Of a stretch of DNA of 64,000 nt, positions 22,916-35,019 are shown in pieces. The DNA comes from Gigaspora margarita (taxonomy: Eukaryota > Glomeromycota > Glomeromycetes > Diversisporales > Gigasporaceae), in contig WTPW01000980.1 of NCBI GenBank assembly GCA_009809945.1, positions 37,045 through 101,044 of the forward strand. The letters run 5' to 3'. Both the position numbers and the translations under genes were made by a program. The notes under the pieces are model-generated. The model did not search any database. It was not told where the DNA came from and was given only the letters and a program-made list of their open reading frames with translations. Numbering within the stretch: position 1 is the first letter of the stretch; every line of letters starts with the position of its first letter.

Positions 22916-25180
22916 TGACAACTGAAGTTAATTTTACCGGGATGGCTAAAACTAACAATCACTAATACTAACTAACACCAACTATGGAATTTTACAATAC
23001 TCAAACCTAATGTGGCAGACGAGAAAGTGGCATGTGGCTGAATTGGCCCTAGTATTAATGTTTGGAGTCTTGCTGCGTCAACCTTGCAATAAGATAAGTA
23101 TAGGCTTTACTAAAAGTTTTTATTGTCTTTTAGTTTTATGTCCGAGTGTTAATTCCAAATTTTTCTATTTTTATTAGTAACTACGGTGGATTGCAATATT
23201 TCTCTCAATCGTGAAGCCTCACACGGATCAAGGGTCAATATGAAATCATGGGAAAATGGTGCTTTTTGACAATGACGAAATCAGCAGTATATAAGGGGGT
23301 TTGATTACTAATTCACGCTTTCTCTTTATTATCGATAATTTAAGAACACAAAAAAAATTCTGAGTACATTACTTCTACTAGGAATTTCGAAGCTTTGAAC
23401 TCAACCGAGTTACTTTATTTTGAGATGAGCTTGAAGCTCTTTTATACTTTTCATTTGCATACTGAAAATCGAATAAAATAAACCTTTTCTAAGTTTTTAA
23501 TCGTTTGTTTCTTTTCGATTTTTTTTTTTTTTTTTTTTTAATCATTTGATTCTTTTGATTCTAAAGATACGTGGTTGTCGATCTGCTTACAAAAGTAGAA
23601 ACTACTATAAAAAATAACATATAAAAACAGAAATGAGCATAGGCCAAGCTTGGATTGTGCTACGCTGGGCAATTTTGATCGTCACAACGTACGTTACACC
23701 CAAGATGATACTAGCGTACGAATCATACTCCAAATGATACACATAAAAAACCGCCAATTTGCCTATCGCTACTTGCAGGATTAAGTGCATTCATGGTTAC
23801 CTAAAATAATAGGTAGTACTAGAAGTCAAGTTGGTGCGTACAGATAATATACTGTATAATTATTGGATGCGAAGCAGCCAATACTGCAATAACGGGAGTT
23901 ATTTGTAAAAATGCTCCATTATCTGGCTGTAAAATTTAATGGGTCAGTTTCTGTGTCCTGAAAAGACCCAGAAATGACGCATTAAACTTAAAGTCAGATA
24001 AACAAGTTATTGGCTGTGTGGCATACAATTACGGTGTCATCCAGTAGTTACACGATTGTGCTTGCTAAATGGCTTGAGTTTTTTTGTCAGTGATTACTAC
24101 CAAATAACGAAGTTATCTGGTAGATGACTTAATCACTACCAAGTTATTTTGGCAGCACTTATCATAGTAAACTGACGGATAATAATTTGTTATATAGCTT
24201 CATAAGTTTCGGCATACAGTACAAAAAATATCCGAGATGAAAGTATTGAAAACTTCGATTGTAACTGACGCAATTATTACTGCGAGCTAATATAACTTGA
24301 ACATTGAAAAAGTTAAATTAATGCCTCCACTGTTAATTGCGCATTTTTTTTCTCGTTATTTACACACATTATTAGATTTAAGTAACAACAATGCGAATAT
24401 ATATATCTTGACCTTTATGCATATATTTTAATTTTACAACTTTAACGTTGCTTTACTTTCAATTCTGCATGATCAAAAAAAGAAGCTAACTTGTTCATAT
24501 TATGTTAATATAAATTTATTTTGGAAAAATGGGTGCAAATGGATCGACATCCGACAATTTGATAACAATACATACATTTTTGCTTATTTTAATATAAAAA
24601 AAGCCTTCTCATAAGTAAAATTTCATGATGTGGATTTTTTACTTAGAAAACGGAGCTAATTGTCATAGTAAAATTTTGTGCTATTTACGATAACTTTTAC
24701 TAAAACTGGCTATCTAGTCAGTGCAAGATGTTCTAAGTAAAAATGCTCTACGCCTCTAAAACCCTTCCCAAACCCTAACTCTAACCCTAAGTACTAATGC
24801 TAACATGTAAATTTTGTGTTAAATATTTTTATATTCAACCCTTAAAAAAATCTAACAAACATAATAAAACATATTATAGGTGCAAAACCACCATATGTGC
24901 ATTTTATAATAAATGTTACGATTTCTTTGTTTTTATCTCCATTTTCTTGACATAAGGGCACCCTGGAAAAATACACTCCGGCAACTCATTCCGAAAAGGA
25001 TTCGTTTATTAGCAATAACTGTTTCACAAATCTATAAAATCTATCAAAATAAATATGCACATATTAATATTTTTCATATTGATCAATATAGCTAACATGA
25101 CTGAAAAAAAAGGTAATAACATAACATGTTGTATGTCCTTTAATTAATTTTTTGGCGTTTAAATTAAGGAATATAAATAC
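22916..25180. other. Anonymous region, no gene recognised
   Basis: This stretch is less repetitive and slightly less AT-rich. Short open frames (for example 23605-23790 on the minus strand, hydrophobic) have no family signature, no conserved start context and no splice partners that I could link. A CCCTAACTCTAACCCTAA string lies near 24770-24790. Confidence 0.4.
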
Positions 25181-25182
25181 TT

Positions 25183-25254
25183 CTTTCAAGGCAATGTAAA
25201 AATCGATGAAGAAATCCGCAGATTTCTTCATCGTATTTTTACAGTGACTTGAAA
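25183..25254. repeat. Strong ~33-bp-arm hairpin
   Basis: CTTTCAAGGCAATGTAAAAA and GATGAAGAAATC pair with GATTTCTTCATC and TTTTTACAGTGACTTGAAAG, leaving a 4-5 nt loop (CGCA). It is a miniature foldback or a potential small-RNA hairpin. Confidence 0.6.
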
Positions 25255-25273
25255 GAGACATTTATAGTAAGTA

Positions 25274-25322
25274 ATATATCTATTAATGAAATATATAGTA
25301 CATTTTTCATTAATAGATATAT
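25274..25322. repeat. Perfect 18-bp-arm hairpin
   Basis: ATATATCTATTAATGAAA and TTTCATTAATAGATATAT enclose 13 nt. It lies 20 bp from the previous hairpin. Sequence composition alone could favour it, but 18 exact pairs is notable. Confidence 0.5.
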
Positions 25323-25630
25323 GGATTAATTTCTTTTATTTCTTTTATTGATAAATCTTTTATAAAATGATTATTTAATAATTATACAAATGTAAATGAG
25401 GCGCCGCTGACGTCCTTACAACCTAATAAGGGCATATTTCAAAAATATTTTTTATATACAAATACGTAACCATAAAAATTTAGTTAAACCTTACTACTTT
25501 GACGATACACTACATGCGACTCACTAACTCATGTTATTAAGGTTATTAGTATCTCAGTTAATCAAATATCCTCAAAATATACATAATGGACATAGATAAC
25601 AACAATTAAAAATATGAATAAAAATAAATA

Positions 25631-25797
25631 TAGTCAGATCTCCCTAAATGCAACCACTATGCAACCCCCCTAAATGCAACCTTAAATTCTGGCCCAAATA
25701 TTTTTTCTAACCCCTATAAATGCAATTTTCTTATTGTTCTCTAAATGCAAGCCGTCAAAGTTTGGCCCAACGACTTGCATTTAGGGAGGTCTGACTG
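25631..25797. mobile_element. 167-bp pogo-like MITE
   Basis: TA-TAGTCAGATCTCCCTAAAT and ATTTAGGGAGGTCTGACTG-TA are the ends. CCCCTAAATGCAACC and CTCTAAATGCAAGCC recur inside. TA flanks both sides. Confidence 0.75.
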
Positions 25798-26119
25798 TAG
25801 TTGTTCCTGTATTCTTGATTTTTGCACTTCAATTTTCATGCATTGAAATATGACGATCCTGTTACGATATTAATTATTCATGCAATATGATATAAAAGAT
25901 CACGTTATCTTATTTGATATTAAAATTATTTGTTATCATATACAACAAATATGACTATGGAATACATATATTGGATCTTGTCTCACTGCTCATGTGGTCC
26001 ACTGACTGTTCCTAGAATCATGTCCAGTTAATGCATCTATCTTTTTGTTCTAACATTCATTAGACTAATACAGTAATCATTCCTGATATCTGAGTTGTCT
26101 ACTCGAGCTATTGACTACA

Positions 26120-26830
26120 ACTATAAATTAACCTAAAAGACAAAGGAGGAATAACGACTTCCCACTCTTTTCCTCTCAAATAAGCCTCTCTCACACAATA
26201 CCTTATTCTTACTCATTTTTCACACCCATAAATATCTGTCACCAATACATCATGCTCAACTGAACCAATATCATTCACTCAATGCCCCATTCTCTCATTT
26301 TCTATACTTCTAATATCTGTCACCAATACCTTATACTTACCACTCGATGACACATGACTTCGTTCACAGCATCTCATTCTTTAACATCCAATCTGTTCAG
26401 TTAGCTATCAAAATACTCATCTTCAATATCCGGGCCGTCTACCTAAGCTATCAACTACACTTATACTATTACCAAAATCATAGAGAACTCCTACTCAACC
26501 AAAACGACCTCTTTTATCCAATACATCATTCTTATCCATCCCTTATACTTATAATAACCATCACAAACACCTCAAAATACCTCATATTTCCCAACTATCC
26601 ACGCTATATTATATGTCTGAGTCACAGTCCTGTGACAAATGCCTCATAACTTTGTTCACGCCATCTCACTTTTTCTATCCGACCTGTTCAACCAGGCTAG
26701 CAGACCAATCCCCTCTGATATCCAGGTTGTACACAGAGCCATTGAACTTTTTTATAAGACCACTGAGCTATCGAACCTTCTTATAAGACCACTGAGCTAT
26801 CAAACCTTCCTATAAGACCACCAAACTCAC
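26120..26830 (+). repeat. Diverged tandem segments related to the 26.8-28.4 kb element arms
   Basis: ACATGACTTCGTTCACAGCATCTC (shown here as GACTTCGTTCACAGCATCTC, near 26351) recurs as AACTTTGTTCACGCCATCTC near 26650 and in the element arm near 27042. Each is preceded by a TATCTGTC/CCTCATA-rich block. At 26740-26825, CTTATAAGACCACTGAGCTA repeats three times with changes. Probably fragments of the same transposon family. No gene. Confidence 0.5.
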
Positions 26831-27059
26831 TAAAGCTCCCACCTAGTGGTGGGTGGGCTGGTACTAACGACAAAGCTAGACTTTTGTCGAGCTAGCAGCA
26901 AAGACAAAAGAGGGAGAACAATTTCCCACCCTTCTCGTCTTAAATAGCCATTTCTCATGGCATTATATATCTCATACTTACCAGTCATCAATGCTACGTC
27001 ATAGACCTGAGTCACGGTCTCATGACAAATGGATATCATGTGACTTCGTTCACGGCATC

Positions 27060-27833
27060 TAGGGGGTCCAGGATTATGCGATGCGAAATTATGCGCATAA
27101 TTTACTATTTTTTCACATCGCATATGCTTAGCATAATTGAGCAAAAAAAGCATTTAGATCATGTGGTTAAAATATGATTGGTAGATGGTATAAAGATGAT
27201 TCTTATTGCCGCCCATATTAAGTTAGTATTGCTATTTGTGGAAAGTCATTAAATCTATGATTTCAATAGAAGCGATTAGTCTTTTTAGACACCAAAAAAT
27301 AAAAAAAAACTTTCAAGCTATGTTGTTGGAACGTATAAAGATGATAACAATAATGATAAGATATATTCTTATTGTTGCCCATACCAGCACAGACAGATCG
27401 TCGCAATCTTGCATGATATAAAATAATTAAAGAGTTAGAAAATCCATCAAATGATCTTATTAACAAATGGGCTATTTTTCTGGATTATCGGAAACGGTTG
27501 GTGAAAATTTTGATTTAGATAAGTATTGGCATGAAAAGATGGCTTTGTTACCCAATCTTAGCAAAATATCGTTGGTGTATATCTGGTTACCAGTTTCGGG
27601 AGTAGATGTAAACGCTTATAAATGAATTTTAGCAGATAATGTTAAATTTTTTAAATTTTAATCTATAAATAAATACTACTAAAGATGGTTTTAAAAAAAG
27701 CATAACTAATTTAAAATCGCATTATTTAATTAACTTTTCGCATAATTTTAAATTTATTTCGCATTCATCGCATAATGACCTCTCTAAAATCGCATAATTT
27801 ACCTAATCGCATCGCATAATCCTGGACACCCTA
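27060..27833. mobile_element. 774-bp hAT element with transposase remnant
   Basis: The TIRs TAGGGGGTCCAGGATTATGC and its complement are flanked by the exact 8-bp duplication ACGGCATC (27052-27059 and 27834-27841). It shares its terminal ~70 bp with the MITEs at 2136-2442 and 28619-28843 but has a different interior. That interior keeps the tail of a hAT transposase (27464-27661). It is therefore probably an internal-deletion derivative of the autonomous parent. Confidence 0.85.
27464..27661 (+). pseudogene. hAT transposase C-terminal (dimerisation) remnant
   Basis: In frame from 27464 the translation includes DKYWHEKMALLPNLSKISLV and LPVSGVDVNAYK, then TGA (27623-27625), then ILADNVKFF. Known hAT C-terminal dimerisation domains read roughly W...P.L...A...L..PVS...ER.FS, and this fragment follows the W-P-L-PVS part. 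The ER.FS core is lost. The TGA sits where hAT tails in these fungi often have Trp, so TGG to TGA is possible. Identification is by pattern only. Confidence 0.5.
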
Positions 27834-28170
27834 ACGGCATCTCATCGGCTCGCACATATATGCAAAACCCGCCAATCAGATCTCATGATTTCTATCGTGA
27901 GTTAATAATAATCATCTTAATGGTATAAGATTTAATTATACCGTGAACAAAGTCACGTGGCATCCATATGTCACAAGACTGTGACCTGGGCCATGACGTA
28001 GGTAACCGGTTAGTATGAGGTATGGCCGACGGTTATCATGAGAAAAGGGATGGTGACGTTTATCATGAGAAAGGAGTTGGGGTCATAAGGAGTAGATATT
28101 TAAGAGAGGAAGGGTGGGAAGTTGTTCTCGCTCTTTTGTCTTTGCTGCTATCTTGTTTTTAGTGCCCACC

Positions 28171-28420
28171 CGCAAAAATTACCCGTGCGATTTCGGAAGT
28201 TTTGAAGGCTATAAAACCAATGTTGCACAATTGATGCTTGAACCGAAATCGGTATGTGGAATTAGCATGGTTAACCCACTTTCGGAAAACATGCTTAATT
28301 TATACCTCACGTGCGCTTGCTGCTAGAAGCAGGCTATACCGATTTCGGTTCAAGCATCAATTGTGCAACATTGGTTTTATAACCTTCAAAAATTCCGAAA
28401 TTGCACGGGTAATTTTTGCG
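28171..28420. mobile_element. Foldback element with ~85-bp arms
   Basis: CGCAAAAATTACCCGTGCGA...CCGAAATCGGTAT (28171-28256) is nearly the exact complement of 28336-28420. The spacer is 79 bp. Open frames across it are mirror images and not credible genes. Confidence 0.8.
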
Positions 28421-28445
28421 GAAGCGTACCACCCACCCACCACTA

Positions 28446-28618
28446 GCCAGAAATGTGTGGGAAGGTTAGGGGTTGTGCAGGTAGGATCGGGAACTCAAAA
28501 TGGTTAGTCCGGTATCGAGGGCGTTTGCTATTGACCTGATCAGTAATAATATTGGTTAAGTCAGCCAGACACAATGCTAGGAATCAGCTGTGGACTACGT
28601 GAGCATCGAGGCGAGATC
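28446..28618. other. Short GC-richer anonymous segment
   Basis: No open frame, repeat or RNA signature recognised between the large TIR element and the truncated MITE. Confidence 0.3.
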
Positions 28619-28843
28619 TAGGGTGTCCAGGATTATGCGATGCGAAATTATGCGCATAATTTACTATTTTTTCGCATCGCATATGCTTCGCATAATTAAG
28701 AAAAAAAGCATAAAGGCACGTGAGTGAGATCTGATTGGCAGAAGAATGTGTTTAAATAAAGTGTGAATTCCGAAAACTTCCGCAAAAAAGTTCGAAATAT
28801 TCCGAAAAGTTGGCATAATTGGCAAATTCTAATTATGAAAATG
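28619..28843. mobile_element. Truncated copy of the same hAT-type MITE
   Basis: It starts TAGGGTGTCCAGGATTATGC and follows the 2136-2442 copy closely (TTCCGAAAAGTTGGCATAAT) until GAAAATG, then stops matching. The right end with its inverted repeat is missing, so no target duplication can be seen. Confidence 0.75.
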
Positions 28844-30494
28844 ATCACGTGCGTTACACCTAGGTCGAGTGACATGTCAAATTTGAAACATATTAACGTT
28901 AAATGACTTGCAATGTTCTTGATTAATTATATTCGAATAAAAATTAATTAATCCCATATCCATGTGTCACAAATGTTTGGTAAAAATTTATGAGACGATA
29001 CTCGGATCAGCTCATTAAAAAAAATCATGGTCATCATGCAATATGATATCAAAGATCACGTTATCTCATCAGATGTTAAAGTCATAAGATCATGCAAAGC
29101 TAGCCAATCGGAACTCATAAAAATTGCACTCACATGAACGGCCATCATTGGAATTTAAAAAAAATTCGCTGCAATTTGAATATCGTACGTAAAACAAAAA
29201 ATTGACTTGGCCAGCCTTAGAATAAAATAAAAGTTAGTTTAAAAAAACCGTATAATTATAATTATACGAAAAGTTCCTAAAAAACTCAGCAATAAAAACT
29301 TGAGACACATTTAACTCATTATCAGCTTAAAATAAATGTATCTATTTGAACATCAAAGTCAATTAAATCGATAATTCGAAACAGGCGCCTTCTATTGGAT
29401 GGTTTTGCATAGCGACGGAAATAGTTTGACCCGTACTTATAATGGCAATTTCTTTTTTTTTATTTTTATCTATTAATTTATTTTTTATTTTTTTTGATGG
29501 TGTGAGAGAAGAAGGAACAGCAGTTTTTTCATCCAAATAATTGCATTGATATAAGTATATACACGGAGAAGGTTTATATAATGCACACAAATAATAAAAC
29601 ACAAAGTGCAGAATGCAAATTCATTGTATTTTGGTTCACTTTTCGATTGGGTTTTCAATCATCAATTTGAATCAACACTAAATTTTTGTTTTTAATTAAT
29701 TCAAATATAAAGATAATGATTATTTAATTGCAAAATTATAATTACAAGTCACTCTCTTCATAGTGAAGTTGTTGGGCTGAAGAAGTTTCTTCACTATATT
29801 GAGATTTTCACTATATCAAGAATGACGTTAACTATACTGGAAGATTTTCTCGGAAATATTTCTTTTTTGGGAAAGGCACTCAGAAAATAGCACTGGTTTC
29901 TTGCTTTCTTTTTTTGCGTTTCGCAGTTGTATAATCTAAACTATTTCCTGAGCATCGATTTCCAGTTTTACTGGTTGTAACAACATCAATACAAGTGCAT
30001 TATTAATCATTGATTTTAAACAAAATTCAGCTACAAAGTTTTACCTAATAATGGCTTAATTGCTAAGAGTGGGCCACTGCGCAAACTGAGTTGTGATGTA
30101 TTTCATTGCGCAAGCTGCAGATATTTTAAAATTCAGGCTAGCTGACATAATTCTGGTCGGGATGCATGATGCTGCAGACTGCGCATGCTGTGCAATAAAT
30201 TTGAAAACGCTGAATCATCCAGGTAGAGTTGGCAAATTACCGTAATTTGTGAAATTTTCAGAAATCAAAATTACATGTAAATTGGATCATGTGAAAAATT
30301 TTGGTCAAAACTTTTATAAATTTGGCATAAAAGTAAGTATGAAATTATAGTTCCGAACATAATGATGGATAATTATTAATGCTGGCAAAACTTTTGTAAC
30401 GCTGGCACAATTATCATGTGACGATACATTATTAATGTAAAGATACATTACGGATTTGTAAGTTACATGTAATTTCATGTACCGGTACGTACGT
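28844..30494. other. Anonymous intergenic DNA
   Basis: There is no gene I can support. A 79-codon minus-strand frame (29363-29602) is Lys-rich, low in complexity and lacks a family signature. TTCACTATAT/ATAGTGAA words near 29757-29835 hint at a decayed pogo-like element. Confidence 0.35.
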
Positions 30495-30502
30495 ACGTAC
30501 GT

Positions 30503-31349
30503 CAGTGATGGTAAATGACCTGGTCATTTGCAAATTTTTCAAATGATCTCAAATGACCCTGAAATGACCGGTCATTAACGGTCATCTCAATTTTGGGTCA
30601 TTTAAAAATGACTCGTGACCAAATGACCTGGTCATTTAGAAATGACCGAGGTCATTTGGAGGGTCATTTAGTCATTGGGCCATCGTGCATATAGAGTTTA
30701 TATCCCATACCTAGCATTTTTTACATAGATTGATCAACTTTAACTGCATAACGATAATACATACGTATAGGTTTCGAAGTGAGCTGGGTTGGGCTAGGTA
30801 TTTGTAGACTCGGGCCCAAACCCAATAAAAGTTTATATCCCCAGTCCAACCTAGGGATGGTAAATAACTCGATCGTTTGATCGAAATTTAAATGACTCCA
30901 AGCTATTAAATCATGACAAGATCATTTTGGTTATTAAGTTCATTTAGGTCATTGGCATATAAAATAATTTTATTGGTCGAATTGCTCGTATAAAAAGTTA
31001 TCAAACTTTATTACTTTCCTTATCGATAATCTTAGCTATATATTAAAGTCAAATTTTACTAAGTCAATTAATATTTATGTCTTAAGTAAAGTTTTCGAAA
31101 TATGCAATTTATCTGTTATTATTTCGAACATCTTTACTTAAGACATAAATATTAATTGGCTTATAGCTACAATTATTGATTATGTTTTAATTTTGTTTGG
31201 CGGCCAATTCTGATTGGCTAAAGAACATTAGAATATTAACTAACATATGTTAAATGACCTTCTAGGTCATTTGAACCTCGAAATGACCCAATGACTAGTC
31301 ATTTGTCATTTGGGTCATTTGGGTCATTTCAGGTCATTTGCCATCACTG
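30503..31349. mobile_element. 847-bp hAT-type element, AATGACC family
   Basis: CAGTGATGGTAAATGACC and GGTCATTTGCCATCACTG are perfect terminal inverted repeats, flanked by the 8-bp duplication ACGTACGT (30495-30502 and 31350-31357). It inserted in a short (ACGT)n run. The ends are dense in TGGTCATTT and its complement. A second left-end-like sequence, GGGATGGTAAATAACTCG near 30854, suggests a nested or recombined copy. No ORF. Confidence 0.85.
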
Positions 31350-31357
31350 ACGTACGT

Positions 31358-34080
31358 AAGTTAAAAATGTAATTTTTGCAATACGACCTTACATCCAGGC
31401 GACCATCAAAAACGGTGCGACGTAATTAGACAGTTTGCATTAACTTCGTTTAGGCCGATGACAAAATTGTAATTTGACCGAAAATTAATTTTTTTTTTAG
31501 ATACTGTACAAAAAGAAATTTTATCCACCTTATTTTTAAATTTTGTCCGGGGATATTTTTACTTAGTGGGCGGCTGTGGTTTCATTATTAGAATTTCACG
31601 TAATTTTGGTCCGGCTGCGCCATGCATCCAGTATTTTTGATAGTCGCCCTGGATAATTCAAAAATGCTCAACTTGCCCATTCCTATCATTGTTAATAAAT
31701 ACCAAATCGCTTGGCTAATACTAGTGATGTGCTGTTGATCACTTTTATGAATTATGTCAACCAATCAGATCTTTTTACTCTATCAATAAGTAGTTTTAGC
31801 CAATCAGCGTTAACTCGATGATGATCTGCGCCCCCACAGAAACAGCTATACATATTATACGCACTGTCGCTAAAAAAATCTAAAAAAATATATATATAAA
31901 ATATATGAAAATGCACTTCACTACTAATACTTATTTAATTTATATTATTTTCGATCGCTATCTTGTTTCTTTGATATGATATAACTATTCATATTCATAA
32001 CGTACTCTTTCAATCGTAATTCAACTCTATAAAAAAAAAATCTCTTGGAATTGTTCAGAAAATTCTGAAATTATCCGATTTTGTTCGAAACCGACTCCGT
32101 TCCGAACATTTAAAGGATCTTTATCGGATGCATATGTTTTTATACGTTTTTTATACGATAATTGTTAATCAAAATTTTCGATTTTGTTACATCTGGTACA
32201 AATATCGTAATGAAAACATTACAAACATAAACCCCTGTGAACAATTCCTAACAATTTTAGAACAATTATTTTTTATATGGCGAAATATCGAGCCGATTTT
32301 TAAATCTTTAAAGAAAAATTCTTTTACATGCTTTATTGTAAAAATTTATTAAAGAAAAAAAACTACCAATCGTGTACATTTATTTCTACAAGTGTCACAA
32401 CCCCTAAGAGACATTTATCTCGACACATAATCTATGACCATTTAATATTTTATTACATAATTGGAAATAATTGGTTCTATTTATTGGTTTTGTCAATCAA
32501 TGGGGTTTATAGTAAATTATTTGTTACAGACTTATTGACTAATAAATATTTTTGATGCCCATCTCAATTATAAGCGTTAGTTAATTATGCCATTACTAAT
32601 TAGTAATTGTACAAAATATCCCAAAATTAATAATTTTTTCTCTCGGATAATCCGAATATACTCATTTAAAGTATTAAACTGGCACACGTACGTTATCTCA
32701 ACTCATTGATAGAAAATAACATGAAGTGTTTCACAGTTGTAAAGATAGCTACCAATAATATAGAGAGCATATGATTTCATTCTTCAAATTTCAACTTTTA
32801 AGCTCTCTGCAAGATGCTTGTTCTCCAAAACTAGCGCATAAAGTGTAGCATTTTATATCTTAGTTCAAATTTGTCAAGATTCTTTCTCTCGTAACAGTAG
32901 TACGAAAAGCGTAGTTTAGCGTGTAATACCGTAAAGAAATCAGCATGAGAATAGATGGGTGAATATCCGACAGATTATAAACTTGTTATTGTGTATCACG
33001 TGTGTTTATGACAAATTAATATATTGAAATGCATTCATTAGTGAGCCTATTCCATTATTGAAATTATTCTATTAATGATTATGTAATGTGTTACAGGGAG
33101 AAGATTTTACAATGAATGAGTTTGATTTTTAGGTATTTTCATTTATTTTTACAAGCTCGTATGTAAAGTAAATTCCCTAATTTATCCATTAAAATGAAAG
33201 TATCATGATAAGATCGAAGTATAATTTCCTTTTTAGCATTATTGACATTTAGACTTGGTGGTAACATCAACAAAATCTTCGAAAGTATGGGTGTTCCTTT
33301 AATATTGTAAAAAAAAAAACCAATGAATAATTTTGTGAGAGACGTTATATATTTAACCGCATGACTCGAGTTTTGATTGAAAGCTAAACTGCGTATGCAC
33401 CCACACGCCTCATGCAGGATCATGTACTACATTTCATTTCATTGATGACGCTCCTGCGGTCATAGTTACTTTCTTCATTCACATTTCTTAATTCAAACTT
33501 CCATCGATAAAAAATGTTCACAATAATTTATACAAGATGCCTAAAGAGGTGAATTTTATTTGTTCATCCTTGGATGACTCTATCATTAATAGGGATGGTA
33601 CGGTCAGTTACTGTCAGTCATCGATTAGTAGTTATAGCTTCCACGTTGTCGGACTGATCCGTGACGATCTGTTAAGCCATCTGACCGGTTACGGTTATAA
33701 CCGGCATGACCGTCTACAAACGTATTTTCGGGATGCACTACATACCCGAGATGATCAGCGCATAATTTCAAAAAACCTGGTGTTACGAAAAATTCAGTGA
33801 CTATAATATATATGGTCATACATATATACAATAAGGGAAAAAGTATTCGCGATTTTCAACATTAATAATTTATGCTTTTAAAAAAAAATATTATTAATCA
33901 TGCTTTAATAACGTTATGTTTAAATAAAGTTATCTTGAGATTAGAAATCGCAACACTTTTCCCTTATCGTACGTACCTATCACCTGGAGTCCGTGAACTT
34001 ATTGAGGTTTGCAAATTCTATAGCCTCCTAAAAATTTATCAACAAAAAAAAGCAATCGTAATTACTGATAATTTCTGACT
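31358..34080. other. Anonymous region, no gene recognised
   Basis: This is mixed-composition sequence. A GC-richer patch at 33595-33790 contains the near-palindrome ACCGGTTACGGTTATAACCGG and may be a transposon fragment. Short frames at 33139-33423 (minus) and 33537-33800 (plus) show no domain. Confidence 0.35.
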
Positions 34081-34084
34081 TTTT

Positions 34085-34131
34085 AAAACTACTCCGATAT
34101 CGCTATGAAATTATCATATCGGAGTAGTTTT
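34085..34131. repeat. Perfect 16-bp-arm hairpin
   Basis: AAAACTACTCCGATAT and ATATCGGAGTAGTTTT enclose 15 nt. Such GC-containing perfect pairing is unlikely by chance; it is probably a miniature foldback or an RNA hairpin. Confidence 0.6.
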
Positions 34132-34335
34132 AAGAAATCGAAAAATCTGAATGTCGCAAATCAAATCATTTATTAAAGTGCAACAAAGCAGATTGATAGG
34201 ATGACATGGCTTTATCCTTATAAATGTATACGTAATAAAATTATATCCTCTGTGCACGACTATTATTCAATAATAGTAAAGATAAAAGATATAAAACATT
34301 TTAATTTCAAATTCAAATTCTATAGATAATGCAAA

Positions 34336-34430
34336 GATTATTAGTCTGCATATTTGATTTAACACTTACGGTTTAACGGTTGTGTCGGATTATTAGTCTG
34401 CATATTTGTTACGGTTTAACGCTTGTGTCG
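34336..34430 (+). repeat. Tandem duplication of a ~50-bp segment
   Basis: GATTATTAGTCTGCATATTT...ACGGTTTAACGGTTGTGTCG (34336-34387) is followed at once by a second copy with an internal deletion (34388-34430). Confidence 0.8.
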
Positions 34431-35019
34431 TATTCTCCCAACAGGCATCCGCCTACAGCCAACATCACACAAATGACAATTTACTAATAATATATATCTG
34501 ATAATAAAATGCTAACTATAACCCTATGCGATGTTGTATAATGACCTGTAGGGGAAATTACGGTCGGGAAAATGAACGGCTACCCAGTTTAATAATTTTA
34601 TTTAGTCAATAACAGGTTTATGAAATTAGTTATTAGTTAAAGTGGATAAATCTTTCACTCAAGTTCAGTTTATGTTCATTAGTGAATAAGCAATAGATTA
34701 TTTTTACTCAGTAAATCTATTAGACATAGGACAGGTCCCATTGAAATAGGTCCAAATGTTGTTTATAATAAAAATTATCCCTTAAACGGTTTTGCAGGCA
34801 AATTTGCCTGCAATTTTGAAAAATTTTCATATTTTTTTAAATAAAATAAAAATTATCAATGATATAAATCTATCTTTTATAAATTACATTATTCTAAACA
34901 TATTTATTAGCTTTATTATAAAAATTTTTTTAATCATTAAAAATTTTGAGTATTAAATAAATAAATTTGGTTCAAATTTGCATAAAATTAATTTTACAAA
35001 TTCGATAATATCTTAAGTT

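Larger units (their letters stand above)
26844..28445. mobile_element. Large TIR element containing two later insertions
   Basis: TAGTGGTGGGTGGGCTGGTA at the left is answered by TACCACCCACCCACCACTA at the right. Pairing continues inward (AGCAGCAAAGACAAAAGAG; TTCCCACCCTTC; GTCACGGTCTCATGACA) over more than 200 bp. The 27060-27833 hAT element lies between the arms, and the foldback at 28171-28420 splits the right arm. TAG...CTA ends suggest hAT, but no duplication was found. Confidence 0.65.

Noticed and set aside
26347..26649. 100-codon plus-strand frame
   Set aside because: It lies in diverged tandem repeat segments; His/Ile/Tyr-rich with no recognisable domain.
28114..28507. Overlapping frames of 70-89 codons
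   Set aside because: They cross the foldback arms at 28171-28420; the two share the same inverted sequence and have no family signature.
33139..33800. Minus-strand 94-codon and plus-strand 87-codon frames
   Set aside because: No motif, no plausible splice partners, and the second overlaps a GC-rich near-palindrome.
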